Assembly: GCA_027886185.1 (NCBI GenBank)
Contig: WOAB01000052.1
Span: forward strand, 1,550,001-1,614,000
Direction of reading: 5' to 3'
From: Rheum nobile
Taxonomy: Eukaryota; Streptophyta; Magnoliopsida; Caryophyllales; Polygonaceae
Length of the DNA: 64,000 nt
Position numbers and translations under genes: made by a program. Position 1 is the first letter of the stretch, and the number at the start of each line of letters is the position of its first letter. The notes under the pieces were generated by a model. That model searched no databases and was not told the DNA's origin. It was given only the letters and a program-made list of their open reading frames with translations. Below, one piece after another: positions 1 to 11,800 of the stretch.

Positions 1-495
1 ATCTTAGTGTCATGCCGATTGTTGTTGTGTTGTGGTCGGTAGACTGCATCGTGTCGATCTACCTCTGTCTCACGACGGTGGTGACGTCGTTGTGGTGGAG
101 GAATATAGTCATCCTCCTCTTCACTATAGTTTTCTTGAAATAGTGGGTGGTGTGGACGGCAAAACGTCGTAGCCCTTGTCTCCAAATCATCATCACAAGT
201 CATTTTGATGTCTTCACCAAAATCAAGGCAACGGAGTAGGCGGCACTCATCGTCGATTGGTTGCATTGTAGGCAGTAGACCTCATGGTGTCGATCTACCT
301 CTCTCTCTCTCTCAAGACGGTGGTGACTATGTTGTCGTGGAGGAATATAGTCATCCTCCTCCTCACTATAGTTTTCTTGGAGTGGTGGGTGGTGTACATA
401 AACGGTGGAACGCCGTAGCCCTTGTCTCCAAATCATCATCACTAGCGGTGTCACCGTCCTCATCAAAATCAAGGAGACGGCGTGGGTGGCACTCG
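1..495. repeat. 245-bp tandem duplication inside gag remnant
   Basis: Two successive copies of about 245 bp (roughly 1-248 and 249-495) share long stretches, for example GTCGATCTACCTCT near 53 and 289, and GTAGCCCTTGTCTCC near 169 and 415. The copies differ by scattered substitutions and small indels, so the duplication is not recent. It lies in the charged gag leader region. Confidence 0.7.
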
Positions 496-951
496 CGGTG
501 GTCACTAAGAGAATGTGACCTAGAGTTATGACATCCTCTCTCATGATCATGATAGCGATAAGTATGTACTTCGCTTTACCACAATAGTGCTTCAAAATGT
601 TGTCATGATCATCAAGGGAGTCTAGGTCAATTACATCATCAAGGTGTCACACATATTTTGGAGCCACCGCAAGTTTGAGTGGTACTAGTGATGGTGGCGG
701 TAGGCGTTCCATAGGTACTTTGCCCTTGTCGTTGGTGGCAGCCTTGCTAGGACTTTCATTACCGTCTCCTTGATCTCATTTTGGTGACAATGGTGCATGG
801 TAACAAGATTAGGTGATGGCATTGTCCTTTTGCTTGGTGCCCCAACGCTCCTCAAAGTCGAAGAACGTCATTTGAAGTACATCTTACAGGCGATCTATGT
901 CAAAATCCTTGGTATTGGCGGGCTGGTATTGGATAGTGTCACTTGCCATCA
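1..951 (-). pseudogene. Decayed gypsy-type gag, 5' portion
   Basis: Reading leftwards from an ATG near 951, the minus strand gives a degenerate retrotransposon gag N-terminus. It has a short start, then a charged segment rich in Arg, His, Asp and Glu like the gag leader of the gypsy element at 30.5-31.6 kb. Several in-frame stops break it and it runs off the window edge, so downstream domains cannot be judged. The assignment rests on composition and on the same organisation in the better-preserved copy, not on a diagnostic motif. It is non-functional as seen. Confidence 0.4.
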
Positions 952-1139
952 TTAAACCTACTAAAAAGAAAGAAAGCCACAAGAATCAAACTCCCAATGG
1001 AACTTTTCTCTTAGTCTTAGACAAGACCTCGTTGACACAATCAAATGCTTAAAATCTAAGCAAGGGTTGGCCGAAATCAAGGACGAAAGTGAGGAGCTTT
1101 TGGCCAAGACAAAGATAGAAAAGGATAGAAGATAGTGTA
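952..1139. other. Retroelement leader, no gene
   Basis: Purine-rich sequence upstream (in minus orientation) of the gag remnant. It probably belongs to the 5' untranslated leader of that element. No ORF or RNA gene is recognisable. Confidence 0.35.
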
Positions 1140-2136
1140 TGTTGGATCGTTAGTGTTCTATTAAGAAGGTTTAGGACGTTCCCAAAGAAAGCAACGGAAA
1201 TGTAAAACTTGGAAAGTAATGACTTTTCCAACACAAGTAATTAGAGTGGAAACTCTAATTAACCAACTGGTTAATTAGAGAAAAAAAACTACCTTTAAGC
1301 TTCTCGCTTGAAAGGATTTAGAACAATTATACTTATCTTTATGATTCCTTGAGCAATCACAAAAGGCAACCTGGACCTTGACTCTAAGCTTCCCACCTAG
1401 ATCAACTCTCATTCATACTCGTATCTTGCTCTTAATTAATCGCCATGATCAAGGTACACTTGAACTCTTCCTTCTTCTCACTTAAGCTCACTTTTCATTC
1501 TCCCTTTACCGACTTGAATGAGTGTTCTTCTCAGACGCTTCCCACCCATTATACAAACACTCCACAACAGCCCATCCTAGTCCTACACCTACGACTGTCA
1601 TCTAGCAAACCTAAGACTGACTTCTAGCAACCTAGGATTGCTCATTTTCTCGGTTCTGCCAACTTTCACAACCGAAATTGGTCACCACATACTTTCTGGG
1701 CCATTGTCTAACATTTACCAGAACTTTCCCAAAATAGCTGACAAACTGACTTATGCCTCTGACATGTCTTGTTTGTCCTCTTCTTCCAATGTATGAGTTC
1801 AACTTTTGTTTTTTTTCTTAGCTTGGAAATGTGCACTCAAATGTCCCATTCTCGTGCTCTTTCCAATCATCCGTGGACTCTAAGTCCAATTGAAAAATAT
1901 CTCTTTGACCAAGATATATTTGTCTCGACTTTTCGCTTCAGGAAAACTTTGCGTCCATGACTTCCTCCTTTAGATTGCGTTCTTTCAATCACTCTATTGA
2001 TCTCGATCATGACCAGTACCTGTTACGCATATTGCACTCTTCCTACAACACTTAGCATACATTAATCTTGAAGATTTATAACCATTAATACAAGAAGATC
2101 TGGAGCCCTTTAGGTATCACACCTATGATTCCAACA
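1140..2136. mobile_element. Candidate LTR, copia-like, diverged
   Basis: The segment begins TGTTGGATCGTTAG and ends TTCCAACA, giving TG..CA ends with the short inverted termini usual for an LTR. The same opening, followed by a related block (CTACCTTTAAGCTTC, CTTGAAAGGATTT), recurs at 4051, so the two are diverged members of one family. I found no convincing 5-bp target duplication (GTGTA and ATACA flank it). It could be a solo LTR or a fragment. It contains no coding sequence I can support. Confidence 0.45.
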
Positions 2137-3349
2137 ATACAGCAAAATAGATAAGATCAAGAATCTAAGATATAATGTTGATCAAGTATTAAATCCCAAG
2201 ATTAAACCAATCAAATGAATGGCAAGAATCAAGAGATAAGTAACATGTAAAATTCAAGGAAACAGATTATCCAAAATGCCCATTTTTTTTGTGGATGGTG
2301 TGTCTTATGGATGAAGTTAAGGGATTTGCCATCTTTTGTTACTTAATGCTGCATGATTTTTTTTAATTTTTTTTGAATTTATGGTGCAACTAGAACAAGA
2401 AAATTACACAAGAACACAAAAAGAAATCTAATACATCTTGAACAAAATATAAACTTAATTAGGAAATATGGAAATAGAGGAAGTGTGTGGTGAACAAGCA
2501 AAGAAATCTAACAAATTAGAAAAATGTATAAACTTAGGAAACAAGTAATTCCAATCTAATGTAAAGGATTGATAGAAAATTTGCAAAATCAACAAAAATA
2601 CCAAAAGGAAAACAAGATCTATCTAACATAATGCAAAGATCTAATAAGATTTTTTGTGGATAATGTTTGTTAGGATATGATCTTAAGTTGATGGAATGAT
2701 AATATGGAGGTGGTACATGTCATTAGGGTTTATGGTGGCGGAGGGGGGGGTCCGGCGGGTTTGGTGGCGGTGGTAGTGGGCGATATGTGCATGTTTGGTG
2801 CACAATTGATCTGGAAGGAATTTTTAGGTAAAACTTTCTGAAAATTAAGAATTCAACAGCTTCAGCAAAATTTTAAACTTGCCTCGAAACCTTGAACTTC
2901 TAGAAACTGCTTGATACGTGACGATCCTTTCTGATCTTCATTTGTTGGTTTGGTCCCGTCTTGGAGTCAAGGTCATAAAATTTGTCATCTCTCCTTATGG
3001 ATTGTTAAACCAAGGAGCCCTTGATGTATATGTCTCTTAGGGAAGCACAATCATGCGTTTCGTGAGCGACAATACACTTCACAACATAAAATGTAAAGAT
3101 ATAATTAGAACTCGGTGAGCCCTAAGGTTAAAACAACGAATCCTCGACTTTGAAATAAAACTTCAACACTTTATTAATCAATGTCAAAGGAGTTAAAATG
3201 AAAAAATGGTTCCGCCCTTTCTATCCAAAGAACCTAAAATTCTATCACGATGCTAAATTACATAAAAAGACTATTAAAAACTAATAAAGTCAACAAGTTG
3301 ACTTTTAAACCATAAGATAACGTCAAAACTATGAAGATAATATAAAATT
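2137..3349. other. AT-rich retroelement-derived intergenic DNA
   Basis: No gene is recognisable. The first part (about 2140-2700) is an A-rich leader-like sequence resembling in style the 5' leader at 31.7-32.3 kb. About 2710-2790 is G-rich (GGTGGCGG repeats), similar to a GGTGG-rich patch at 32.28-32.36 kb. The rest is unassigned. Confidence 0.35.
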
Positions 3350-3366
3350 AACTATCTAGGATAAGA
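3350..3366. repeat. SINE target-site duplication, left copy
   Basis: AACTATCTAGGATAAGA, 17 bp, identical to 3611-3627 and immediately outside the SINE head. Confidence 0.9.
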
Positions 3367-3610
3367 GCCCCCGTGGGCGTAGTCGAGTGGAAATCCCAGG
3401 GGAGTAGAAACATGGGGTGGGCAATCCCCCCGTGTTCGAAACGGAGGGATGGAAGCGGAGATGCACGCGCCCACGAATTTAACGCCCCTGAGCTGGGGGG
3501 GCACCTGCGGTTGGGCTCCAACGTGGGCCTGGCAACGTAGGCCTGGCAGAGGGGGGACGGGATTAGTGGGCTCACTTCGGTGGCCCGACACCCGGCTCCG
3601 GCAAAAAAAA
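3367..3610 (+). mobile_element. tRNA-derived SINE with 17-bp target duplication
   Basis: The element is about 244 bp. It opens with a tRNA-like head holding an A-box-like GTAGTCGAGTGG (near 3379) and a B-box-like GTGTTCGAAACGG (near 3432), spaced as in an RNA polymerase III promoter. A GC-rich body follows, ending in an A-tract at 3603-3612. Perfect direct repeats AACTATCTAGGATAAGA lie at 3350-3366 and 3611-3627, the long target duplication expected of LINE-machinery insertion. The two overlapping minus-strand ORFs across the element have no recognisable domain and are probably not genes. The perfect duplication suggests recent insertion. Confidence 0.9.
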
Positions 3611-3627
3611 AACTATCTAGGATAAGA
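3611..3627. repeat. SINE target-site duplication, right copy
   Basis: AACTATCTAGGATAAGA directly follows the A-tail. It is identical to the left copy at 3350-3366. Confidence 0.9.
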
Positions 3628-4050
3628 TGTTTACGAGTTGCACATGTATGGGTCGCTCCACTTGCCAGTGGCTCGCCGAGTGAACTCTCCTGAGCAAAGT
3701 GTACATTCCTAGGACGGTCAAAGTCCAATCACAAGTAATGGATGAAAGGACCATGTTGTCTCTATGGTGTGCGTGTGAAGATGAAGAACACCGAGCCAAG
3801 ATCAATACCCTAGTCCAGCTTTGGCGCTCGCACGACCGCTAGAAGTAGTGTCTCGAGTCAACCGAGCTAGCCACAATTGAACTCATCCCGCACAAGCTTG
3901 TGTTGGAGGCCTAATGTGACGTGGAGCACTGAAAGACATGAAGATGGCTCATTTAAAGTGGTTCATGGTCAAGGTTGATCGAACACGAGTCAAATGGATG
4001 TAATCCAGAACCCGTGTTATGATGCTAGTTAGGAAGCCATCAAATACATT
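3628..4050. other. Unassigned sequence
   Basis: This is mixed-composition DNA continuing from the SINE target. Short open stretches exist on both strands, but I recognise no protein family and see no RNA gene. Confidence 0.3.
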
Positions 4051-4957
4051 TGTTGGATCGTTAGAGTTACATCTGAGGGAACAAAAGCTTTGTTCCCACA
4101 GAAGATGCAGCGGATTAAATACAGCAAGAAAGATAACGAACGAACTCACGATGTATAGTGGAAACCCTGATTAGCAAAACTAGCTTCTCAAGGAAAAACC
4201 ACTACCTTCAAGCTTCCGCTTGAGAGGATTTTGAAGCGTGTACTTGTCTTATTGATTTCTTGTTCGATTACACTTGTATCCTGGACTTCGACCTCTAAAC
4301 AACCAGCTAGACACGAAGACTCTTCTACAACGATGAATCGAACTCAACCCTCAAAGACTTACACACACCTCACTTCTTTTCTTTCTCTTTTTCGTTCTCT
4401 CTGTTTTCCGTCGTCGTGGTTACTTAGAAATGAATCCATACTTCTAATAAATACAACACGGCAAAACCCTAATTGTAACAAGATAAGATCTTTCCAAATA
4501 AGGTTATAAGAAGATAGGATTTGCTGGAGGAATAATATCCCAACCGTCTATATTAATCAAGGAAGGAATTCCCGAAATTAATATAATCGGATGAGATATG
4601 ATTCTTCTCTCTCTAATTCACTTATCTAAGGAAAGATTCCCTAAGACGGGCTTCTCTCTCCAAATCTTCTCCAACGGCTAGATCCTTCCAGCCGAAGTCT
4701 TCAATCCTTGACCGCGTGATTCTTCTTTGATTTGTTTCCATAATTGTCACGCTGGATTTCTTCTTTCCATCTGCGGCTTCGATCTCGTTCGTCGCTTCAG
4801 TTCCTTGCTGGGTAACAAAGCACATGAACAGAGCTTTGTTCCTCCCCGCGATCCTTTGCTGCAATGGTTCCCTGAGACAACTGTCCTTGTTCCTGAAACA
4901 CTTAGTACCCAGATTAGTTGAATGTTTGTCACTTATCAAAACCTAAGGAATTCAACA
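4051..4957. mobile_element. Candidate solo LTR, copia-like
   Basis: It begins TGTTGGATCGTTAG and ends AATTCAACA, giving TG..CA ends at 907 bp. Flanks are ACATT on the left and ACATC on the right, a 4/5 match that may be a worn target duplication. It is related to 1140-2136 by its opening and by the block ACTACCTTCAAGC. No primer-binding site or coding sequence follows on either side, so a solo LTR is the simplest reading. Confidence 0.5.
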
Positions 4958-5088
4958 ACATCTTAACAAAATATCAAATACCGTGATTTTTTATGATCAA
5001 AACCTAAACACGTATTTTCAACCGGAACACTAATTATCTTTGATTGAATAATGGAAATAATGAAAAGCCTACGATTGAATTAAATATG

Positions 5089-5766
5089 TGTTGGGGTCGG
5101 AAAATCGACTACTCGTCCAATGGGCATCAACTGTCTGACGCAACCGTCGGACGCATCGGACCCGTCAGACGCATTGGACGTGACCCATGCGACCGTCGCC
5201 TGATTCCTGGACGCAACGGACCAGCGAGATTTTCTCCTTTATTATAACAACTCCGAGATCGCCAACGGCTATATGCATTATTTCAGCCATCAAGGAAGGA
5301 ATCAACCATCTTTAAGAGAGGATCAAGGCTTATTAAGAGGAGATCAAGCGTAATTAATGCAGAATCAAAGAGAAGATCAAGAGCATTTAAGGAGAGATCA
5401 AGAGCATTTAGGGAGGGATCAAGCAAGTATAAATAAGGCTCTAGGAGAAGCCTCAAAAGACACTCTACGACATTCCACAACACTTCATTCTACTGCAACC
5501 ACTTGTACTCTCATCATCAAAACTCTCATTTTTATATATTCTATCTTGTCCAACGTTGTTTAGTCCGACCGACGCTTGTAGTCTGGTCCGACCATCTCGT
5601 CTTCTTCGACTATTCATGTTGTAACCTTCTTCTTCCTCTCTTGCATCACAAAAACTACCATTTGTAATCACTTATTCTCATCAAACGGAGTAGATTTATC
5701 ACCCTAACTATTGTTACCCCTCAAATCAATGGAAAGAGATCGATTGGTCATTTTCCGTCCAAAACA
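5089..5766 (+). repeat. 5' LTR of gag-only element
   Basis: 678 bp with TG..CA ends. It contains a TATA box near 5428 and a purine-rich block of repeated GAGATCAAGAGCATTTA units before it. It pairs with 7827-8504. Confidence 0.92.
5428..5435 (+). promoter_or_regulatory. LTR TATA box
   Basis: TATAAATA sits in the middle of the 5' LTR and is preserved in the 3' LTR at 8166-8173. It is the likely core promoter of the element, with the U3/R boundary expected about 30 bp downstream. Confidence 0.65.
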
Positions 5767-5769
5767 ATT

Positions 5770-5787
5770 TGGCGCCCACCGTGGGGC
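5770..5787 (+). promoter_or_regulatory. Primer-binding site
   Basis: TGGCGCCCACCGTGGGGC starts three bases after the 5' LTR. TGGCGCC-type sites are common in plant gypsy elements. I did not match it to a specific tRNA. Confidence 0.7.
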
Positions 5788-5847
5788 CGATAGTTAGATA
5801 ATCCTGATTCATCTACTTCCTAATCCAAACACATCCAATTCGTGGCC

Positions 5848-6924
5848 ATGCAAGGAGGACATGGGAAAGTCACCATGGATGACCTCTCAAAAGGGATCGA
5901 CTCATTGAGGAGAACACTAGATCTCCAAAAGGCCCAGATCATCGAGATGGCTGCCCAAAAAGCTCAAACCGATGCCAAGATAGCACAGTTGACTCTTCAA
6001 AACGAGTCCCTATAAGAAAAAATCAGGTCTAACGTCTCAAACTCAAGACAAGGTCGACTCCTTAATATAGGCGACCAAGCAAGGCGACCAGATCTGACGA
6101 GGCGACCTGACCTGACGATGCGACCGGATCTGACAAGACGACAGGATCCAACGACGCGATCAGACCAGACGACACGACCGTGTCTGACAGACCAGTCCAA
6201 CCTATATGATCTCATCAAGCAACAAATTGAGGAGCACTTTAAGGTTGTGGATGAAAGGATCTCTAGAATCCCCGGCGCCCCTCGACCCATTGAAAAAGAA
6301 GCCGACAACTGCTTTGAAGATTCACCCTTCGTGGAAGCGATCAATGCAGTCGAAATGCCGAAAACGTTTGTCATCTCAAACATGACTTACTATGACGGTT
6401 CAGGCGATCCAGAAGACCACGTGTCCATTTACAAACAAAATTTGATGGCATGTCCAATCCCTCATGAGACGCGCGAGGCTATCATGTGCAAGGGATTCGG
6501 GTCGACTTTGGTCGGACCAGCCCTTACATGGTTCGTCAATCTACCGAACGGGTCTATCTCGTCATTCGCTGACTTGGTCAATACCTTCAAGATCCAGTTC
6601 ATTAGCGGCCGATGTCCCAAAAAACAGTCTAGTGACTTGTACCGGATCATACAGGGGCACGACGAAACGACAAGGGACTACTTGAAGCGGTTTAACCGGG
6701 AGAAAATTGGGATCCTCAATTGTGACGTCCCGACCTCCATAGAAGCGTTCCGCCAAGGACTCGATAAAGAAGGCGATCTCTACGAAGATCTCACAAGGTA
6801 CCCATGTAAGACCTTTGAAGACGCCCAAGCTAAGGCAACGGCTCAAATTCGACTCGAAGAAGACGCACCCGAAAAGACGACGCATCATCGAAGGGACAAT
6901 AGGTTTCATCCATATCGTTTCTAA
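5848..6924 (+). pseudogene. gag of gag-only element, one premature stop
   Basis: The frame opens at ATG 5848, stops at TAA 6013-6015, and continues in the same frame to the stop at 6924 (about 358 codons including the break). The N-terminal part is Gln/Ala-rich and probably coiled coil. The region 6060-6190 encodes a repeated Arg-Pro-Asp-Leu-Thr motif, made by a DNA repeat of about 15 bp. From about 6220 on, the sequence has the features of a Retrotrans_gag domain, including DGSGDPEDHVSIYK, ALTWFVNLPNGSI, and FKIQFISGRC near the centre. No CCHC zinc knuckle follows. A protein starting downstream of the stop (ATG 6118) would keep the whole gag domain. Confidence 0.85.
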
Positions 6925-7826
6925 GTAATTTATTATGTATTATCATTATCATTTACTATTTACACTCATCGCATCTTTGGATTATCGCTTTTCGAATAAC
7001 CAAATAATTTGACTTTTACATGTCGACCTACGATTACGTACGTATCATTTCAAGTCTAAATATATATATTCTCGCTAGATATTATTACATGAACCTGATT
7101 GCTAACATGAGGATTGTCGATAAACTCGAGCACCAAATCCTACCATGTCTTCTTGATCCTACAAGGTACATGACGACTCTACTCAGTCCAACGCATACAA
7201 GACAACATCAAAATCAACTACGAACAAATCGACTTGACATGTCGCATTACCCTTAACATACACGTTGGATCCAGTCATCCGCAAAAAGCGCTTACACTAC
7301 ATTTACACGATCGATCGGAACACGGGTGAGATGAATAACACAGGCACGTCGACACACCGCCTGCCTTACACATTACATAAGGTTAAGACACCTTATTACA
7401 TTTGCGCAATAGAAACATATTGCTTACCTCCCCGGCATAGAGTCATGACTAACACACATTACGGGTGACAAACCCTACATACGGTACCTACAAATACACA
7501 AACCTGTGCAGTACACATTTACAAAGTTAACGCCTCACACGGCTACAACTTACACACGACCCACCAACAAAAGCTTTTACGCAAACAGTGGTACAATACA
7601 ATATACATTTACGGAGTTAACGCCCGATGGCTAAAAACTTCAATTCAACACTTTCAAAGACAAAAGCTTTTACACAAGCAACGTCACATCACATCAATTC
7701 ATCGACTATCTACATAGCAGGACGAGTTCGGACAAATCGAAATTACTGAAGGACGATTCCCTTGAAGACTTGAAATTCATCTCATCCACCGCCTTGCATC
7801 GATGACTAAGATGAATTTGGGGCAAT
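6925..7826 (+). other. Non-coding interior of gag-only element
   Basis: About 900 bp between gag and the 3' LTR carries only short ORFs of repetitive, Thr/Tyr/His-rich composition (many ACA/TAC runs). No pol domain is recognisable. It ends in a short purine-rich tract (AATTTGGGGCAAT) directly before the LTR, which is the likely polypurine tract. Confidence 0.7.
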
Positions 7827-8504
7827 TGTTGGGGTCGAAAAATTGACTACTCGTCCAATGGGCATCAACTGTCTGACGCAACCGTCGGACGCATCAGACC
7901 CGTCAGACGCATCGGACGTGAGCCATGCGACCGTCGCCTGATTCCTGGACGCAATGGACCAGCGAGATTTTCTCCTTTATTATAACAACTCCGAGATCTC
8001 CAACGGCTATATGCATTATTTCAGCCATCAAGGAAGGAATCAACCATCTTTAAGAGAGGATCAAGGCTTATTAAGAGGAGATCAAGCGTAATTAATGCAG
8101 AATCAAAGAGAAGATCAAGAGCATTTAAGGAGAGATCAAGAGCATTTAGGGAGGGATCAAACAAGTATAAATAAGGCTCTAGGAGAAGCCTCAAAGGACA
8201 CTCTACGACATTTCACAACACTTCAATCTAGTGCAACTACTTGTACTCTCATCATCAAAACTCTCATTTTTATATATTCTATCTTGTCCAACGTTGTTTA
8301 GTCCGACCGACGCTTGTAGTCTGGTCGGACCATCTCGTCTTCTTCGACTATTCATATTGTAACCTTCTTCTTCCTCTCTTGCATCACAAAAACTACCATT
8401 TGTAATCACTTATTCTCATCAAACGGAGTAGATTTATCACCCTAACTATTGTTACCCCTCAAATCAACGGAAAGAGATCGATTGGTCATTTTCCGTCCAA
8501 AACA
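7827..8504 (+). repeat. 3' LTR of gag-only element
   Basis: 678 bp, paired with 5089-5766, and followed by ATATG as the target duplication. Confidence 0.92.
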
Positions 8505-8825
8505 ATATGCATAAGAGGTCTGAAGTATGTTTTCTTGAGATTGGGATCTATCCTTTCAATCTTTCATCCCTAAATAATTTTCATTTCACATTTGTTGAAA
8601 ACATCGAGGAACTGAATTACTAACGACTAGCTACCAGAACTTGAACAAGCTGATCGAGCCGAAAACCCGCGTTTGGTTGCCGTACAATTAATAAATATAT
8701 TTATTAAACGCGAGAATCCAAACGCACCAATACTACATTTCATGCACCGAATGGAAGGTGAACCTGTGTTTGCTAACAACATTTGATAGTCTATACAGAG
8801 TAATACATAATCATAAATATGTGGA
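8505..8825 (-). other. 3' flank of receptor kinase gene
   Basis: This is the sequence between the gag-only element and the kinase stop codon. On the minus strand a polyadenylation-type AATAAA lies at 8701-8706, about 120 nt after the stop, so part of this interval is likely the kinase 3' UTR. Confidence 0.5.
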
Positions 8826-11800
8826 TCATCGACCTTCTGGTTTGAAGATCTCTGAGAAGACAGGAGTGGATCCGCCATAACCCTGTGATGCAGTGCTACT
8901 GAACAACCCGGACATTGAGTTATTCATGCTCGTCCACGTGCTATCTCCGGATCCGGAGTTTCTAATCAGCCTCACACTTGCATCCGTGGTCGGGGATGTG
9001 ATGTTGTTTAACATAGGGTAGTCAAGAACTTCATCAGGGGTATTATCGTCCTTTGCAGCAGCTTCGCCAGTAAAACTAGATACGGTTTCCTCCTCCATCT
9101 GGAGCCTGAGAGCCAACTGCAGGCCCCCAATCACATCGGCCATGGACGGCCTCTGTGCCCCTTCATCCCGAACGCAGCTCTCCGCCACCTCCCCGAACTT
9201 CCTCAAACACTCGGGCGCGATCTGACCCTTCAGGGTGGGGTCCACGATCGTGTCCAGGGTGCCGCTCAGCTGATTCCTCCTCGCCCAAATCCGAAGGTTC
9301 ACCTGCTCCTTTGGCAGGTTCGGGTTCACTGCGGCTCTTCCGCACAGCACCTCGAACAGCACCACCCCGAACGAGTACACGTCCGACTTCTCCGTCAGCT
9401 GCTGACGCCGGTAGTACTCCGGGTCCACGTACCCAAAGCTCCCCTTCACCGCAGTGCTGACGTGGCTGAGGTCGGCCCCCGTAGGCCCCAGCTTCGAGAG
9501 CCCGAAGTCCGACACCTTGGCCATCCACCTCTCGTCCAGCAGGATGTTGGCGGACTTGACGTCGCGATGGATGACCATGCGGTCGGTGCCGGTGTGGAGG
9601 TAGTTGAGCCCAAGCGCGGCCCCAACGCAGATCTCGAGGCGTCCCAGCCACGAGAGCTGCGTGCTGGCGTCGCTGTAGTAGGGGTAGAGGTGGTCGCGCA
9701 GGGTACCGTGCGACATGTATTCGTAGACGAGGATCATCTCTCCGGCGTCGTCGCAGTATCCGATCAGGGAGACGAGGTTGACGTGGCGGAGCTTGGAGAG
9801 CAACTCGATCTCCATCGTGAACTCAGGCGCCCCCTGACTGGAGAGTGCTTTCAGCCTCTTGATGGCCACGAGGGTGGGCCCGGCCTCGGTTTCGACGGTG
9901 CCCTTGTAGACGTTGCCGAACCCGCCGCGGCCCACGATTAGTGAGTCGCTGAAGTCTGAGGTGGCAAGCCTGATCTCCATCAGGGTAAAGTGCCGGCACA
10001 GATGGGAGGGTAGAGAGGAGCTGCCGCCGCCGCTTCTGTTTGCTGTCCCGGATTTGCCGGCGCTGAGGAGACCCTTTGACTTGCTTGAGGTGGTTCCGGA
10101 TGAGCCAGCTGATGTTTTCGACCATTTCCGATGTCGTCGGAAGATGAAGAGGCAGCAGAGGAGGACAGCTAGGAGGATGGCTCCTGCGACCGAGCCGATG
10201 ATGACCAGGACGATGTGGAAGGCTGATTTTGGTGGCGGAGGAGGCGTTTGATTAATTGAAACTGGAGGAGCAGGACAGCTAGTATTCGGCGCGTTAAGAC
10301 TGCCGTCGACTGAATTACTTACTTTAAATATCTCCAAGCCGTTAAGCAATATATCAGCGTACCTGCAATGTCATCCTTCCAGATAGTCATTATCTGTCAT
10401 TTATTTGTTCTATTTATAATATTCATGCAAGTTGATCACTAGAATTGTAATAATAAGATTATAATATATACCTTGAAACTAATTTAGAGCAAAATTAGAT
10501 TGGAACCAAACAGATTAATTTACACATACAATGAATGTAGTAGGAACATGTACAATTATGCTAGATGTACCTCGGCATTGCTTTTTCCTCTAAAAAACAA
10601 TGCCAAGGTACGTTTAGCATTGATAAACGGAATCATCCAAGGCGCTAGGCCACGAGCAGATCGATATCTGGATCAACTTTCTAGCACCGACCTCCCAAGG
10701 ATCTAATCTAGCTAGCAAAACGTACTCTAATATGTCATGTATCATCAATCATCATATATATATATATATATATATATATGATGAGTTTCCGAAGGACATG
10801 CATGAACAAGTCAGATTGTATTATAAATATTCGAGGCTTCCAGCCACGGCGGATGGTGAGGGTACTTACTTGTAGTTATCTCCAGTATTGGGGTGCATCG
10901 CAAGCTGCAGATTACCCGTTCCGCTCCCATCCATGAAGACGACATAATCCTTGTATATGGGCGTGTATTGGGCCTGTACCCACCCAACGATATCCACAGC
11001 CTCTTCGGCCATCTGCTCCTGAATATAGACATCAAACACTCTTAGGTCTCTGGCAGCAACATCCACTACAACCTCACACCAGTGCAGCCTCAGCAGATAA
11101 AAGAATCCCAAATCCACTTCAAACCCCCAAGTCATGTTCACCCTCCTCGCAATATTTCTGTCCAGATTCCCCATGGACGTGAAAGTCTGGTAGACCAGCT
11201 CCGGCGCGCTGTAGTTTGGGGTCTGCGCCGTGTAATGGATCCTCTGCTGGTAATTATATCCCGGCAATGGATGTAGTCCGTAATCTCCGGTCTCGTAAGG
11301 CACAGCACTAACCCAGCGGCGGTACATCCAACCACTGTCTTCAATTGGGCTGACATCTTTCCCGCCAGCTATCAACCTGTAAGCGTTCTCAAGCGCAGTG
11401 GTGTTAGATAGTTGGAACAGGGTCCCTGGGGCGGCCAAGTTTTTGGGTGTGTTGGGTCCGACGTAGAGATTTTCCGGGACCGAGACGACCTCGATGCCGT
11501 TGACAAAGGCGTAGGAGGCCGGCGGTGTTGGAATGAAGGTGAGTTGGAGGAGGGAGTTGTTGACATGGAGGTAAAACTCCTTCTCCACGAAGTGGTCCCG
11601 CTTCCCTTGGGATGTGCACGCGCCGGAGAGGGACGCGCTGAAATTCTGGAGGAGGAGGTGTTCGGAGTTGGCTTGGACGGTGAGGTACGCGTCTTTGCTG
11701 GGAGAGGGGTTGAAGAAGAGGCGGATGAATTTGGGGCCGGGGGATACAGGGAATGAGTAGGTGAAGTTGGTGGTGAAGACGCGGGATGTGGCGAAGGGGA

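Larger units (their letters stand above)
5089..8504 (+). mobile_element. Complete gag-only gypsy LTR retrotransposon (TR-GAG type)
   Basis: This is a 3416-bp element with two LTRs of exactly 678 bp (5089-5766 and 7827-8504), both TGTTGGGG..AAAACA, and a perfect 5-bp target duplication ATATG (5084-5088 and 8505-8509). By eye the LTRs differ at about 16 positions, roughly 2-2.5%. A primer-binding site follows the 5' LTR and a G-rich polypurine tract precedes the 3' LTR. The 2.06-kb interior encodes only a gag, broken by one stop. No protease, RT or integrase is present, so movement would have required proteins from another element. This is the organisation described for TR-GAG or small LARD elements. 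Confidence 0.92.

Noticed and set aside
1140..2136. Assigning a full copia element between the LTR-like segments at 1140-2136 and 4051-4957
   Set aside because: The two are too diverged to be a pair, the sequence between them has no copia coding domain, and no primer site follows either.
3348..3728. Minus-strand ORFs of 126 and 79 residues as genes
   Set aside because: They cover the GC-rich SINE body and its flank, and no domain or splice signals support them.
9155..10251. Long plus-strand and alternate-frame ORFs opposite the kinase exon
   Set aside because: They are shadows of the GC-rich kinase coding sequence, with no family resemblance.
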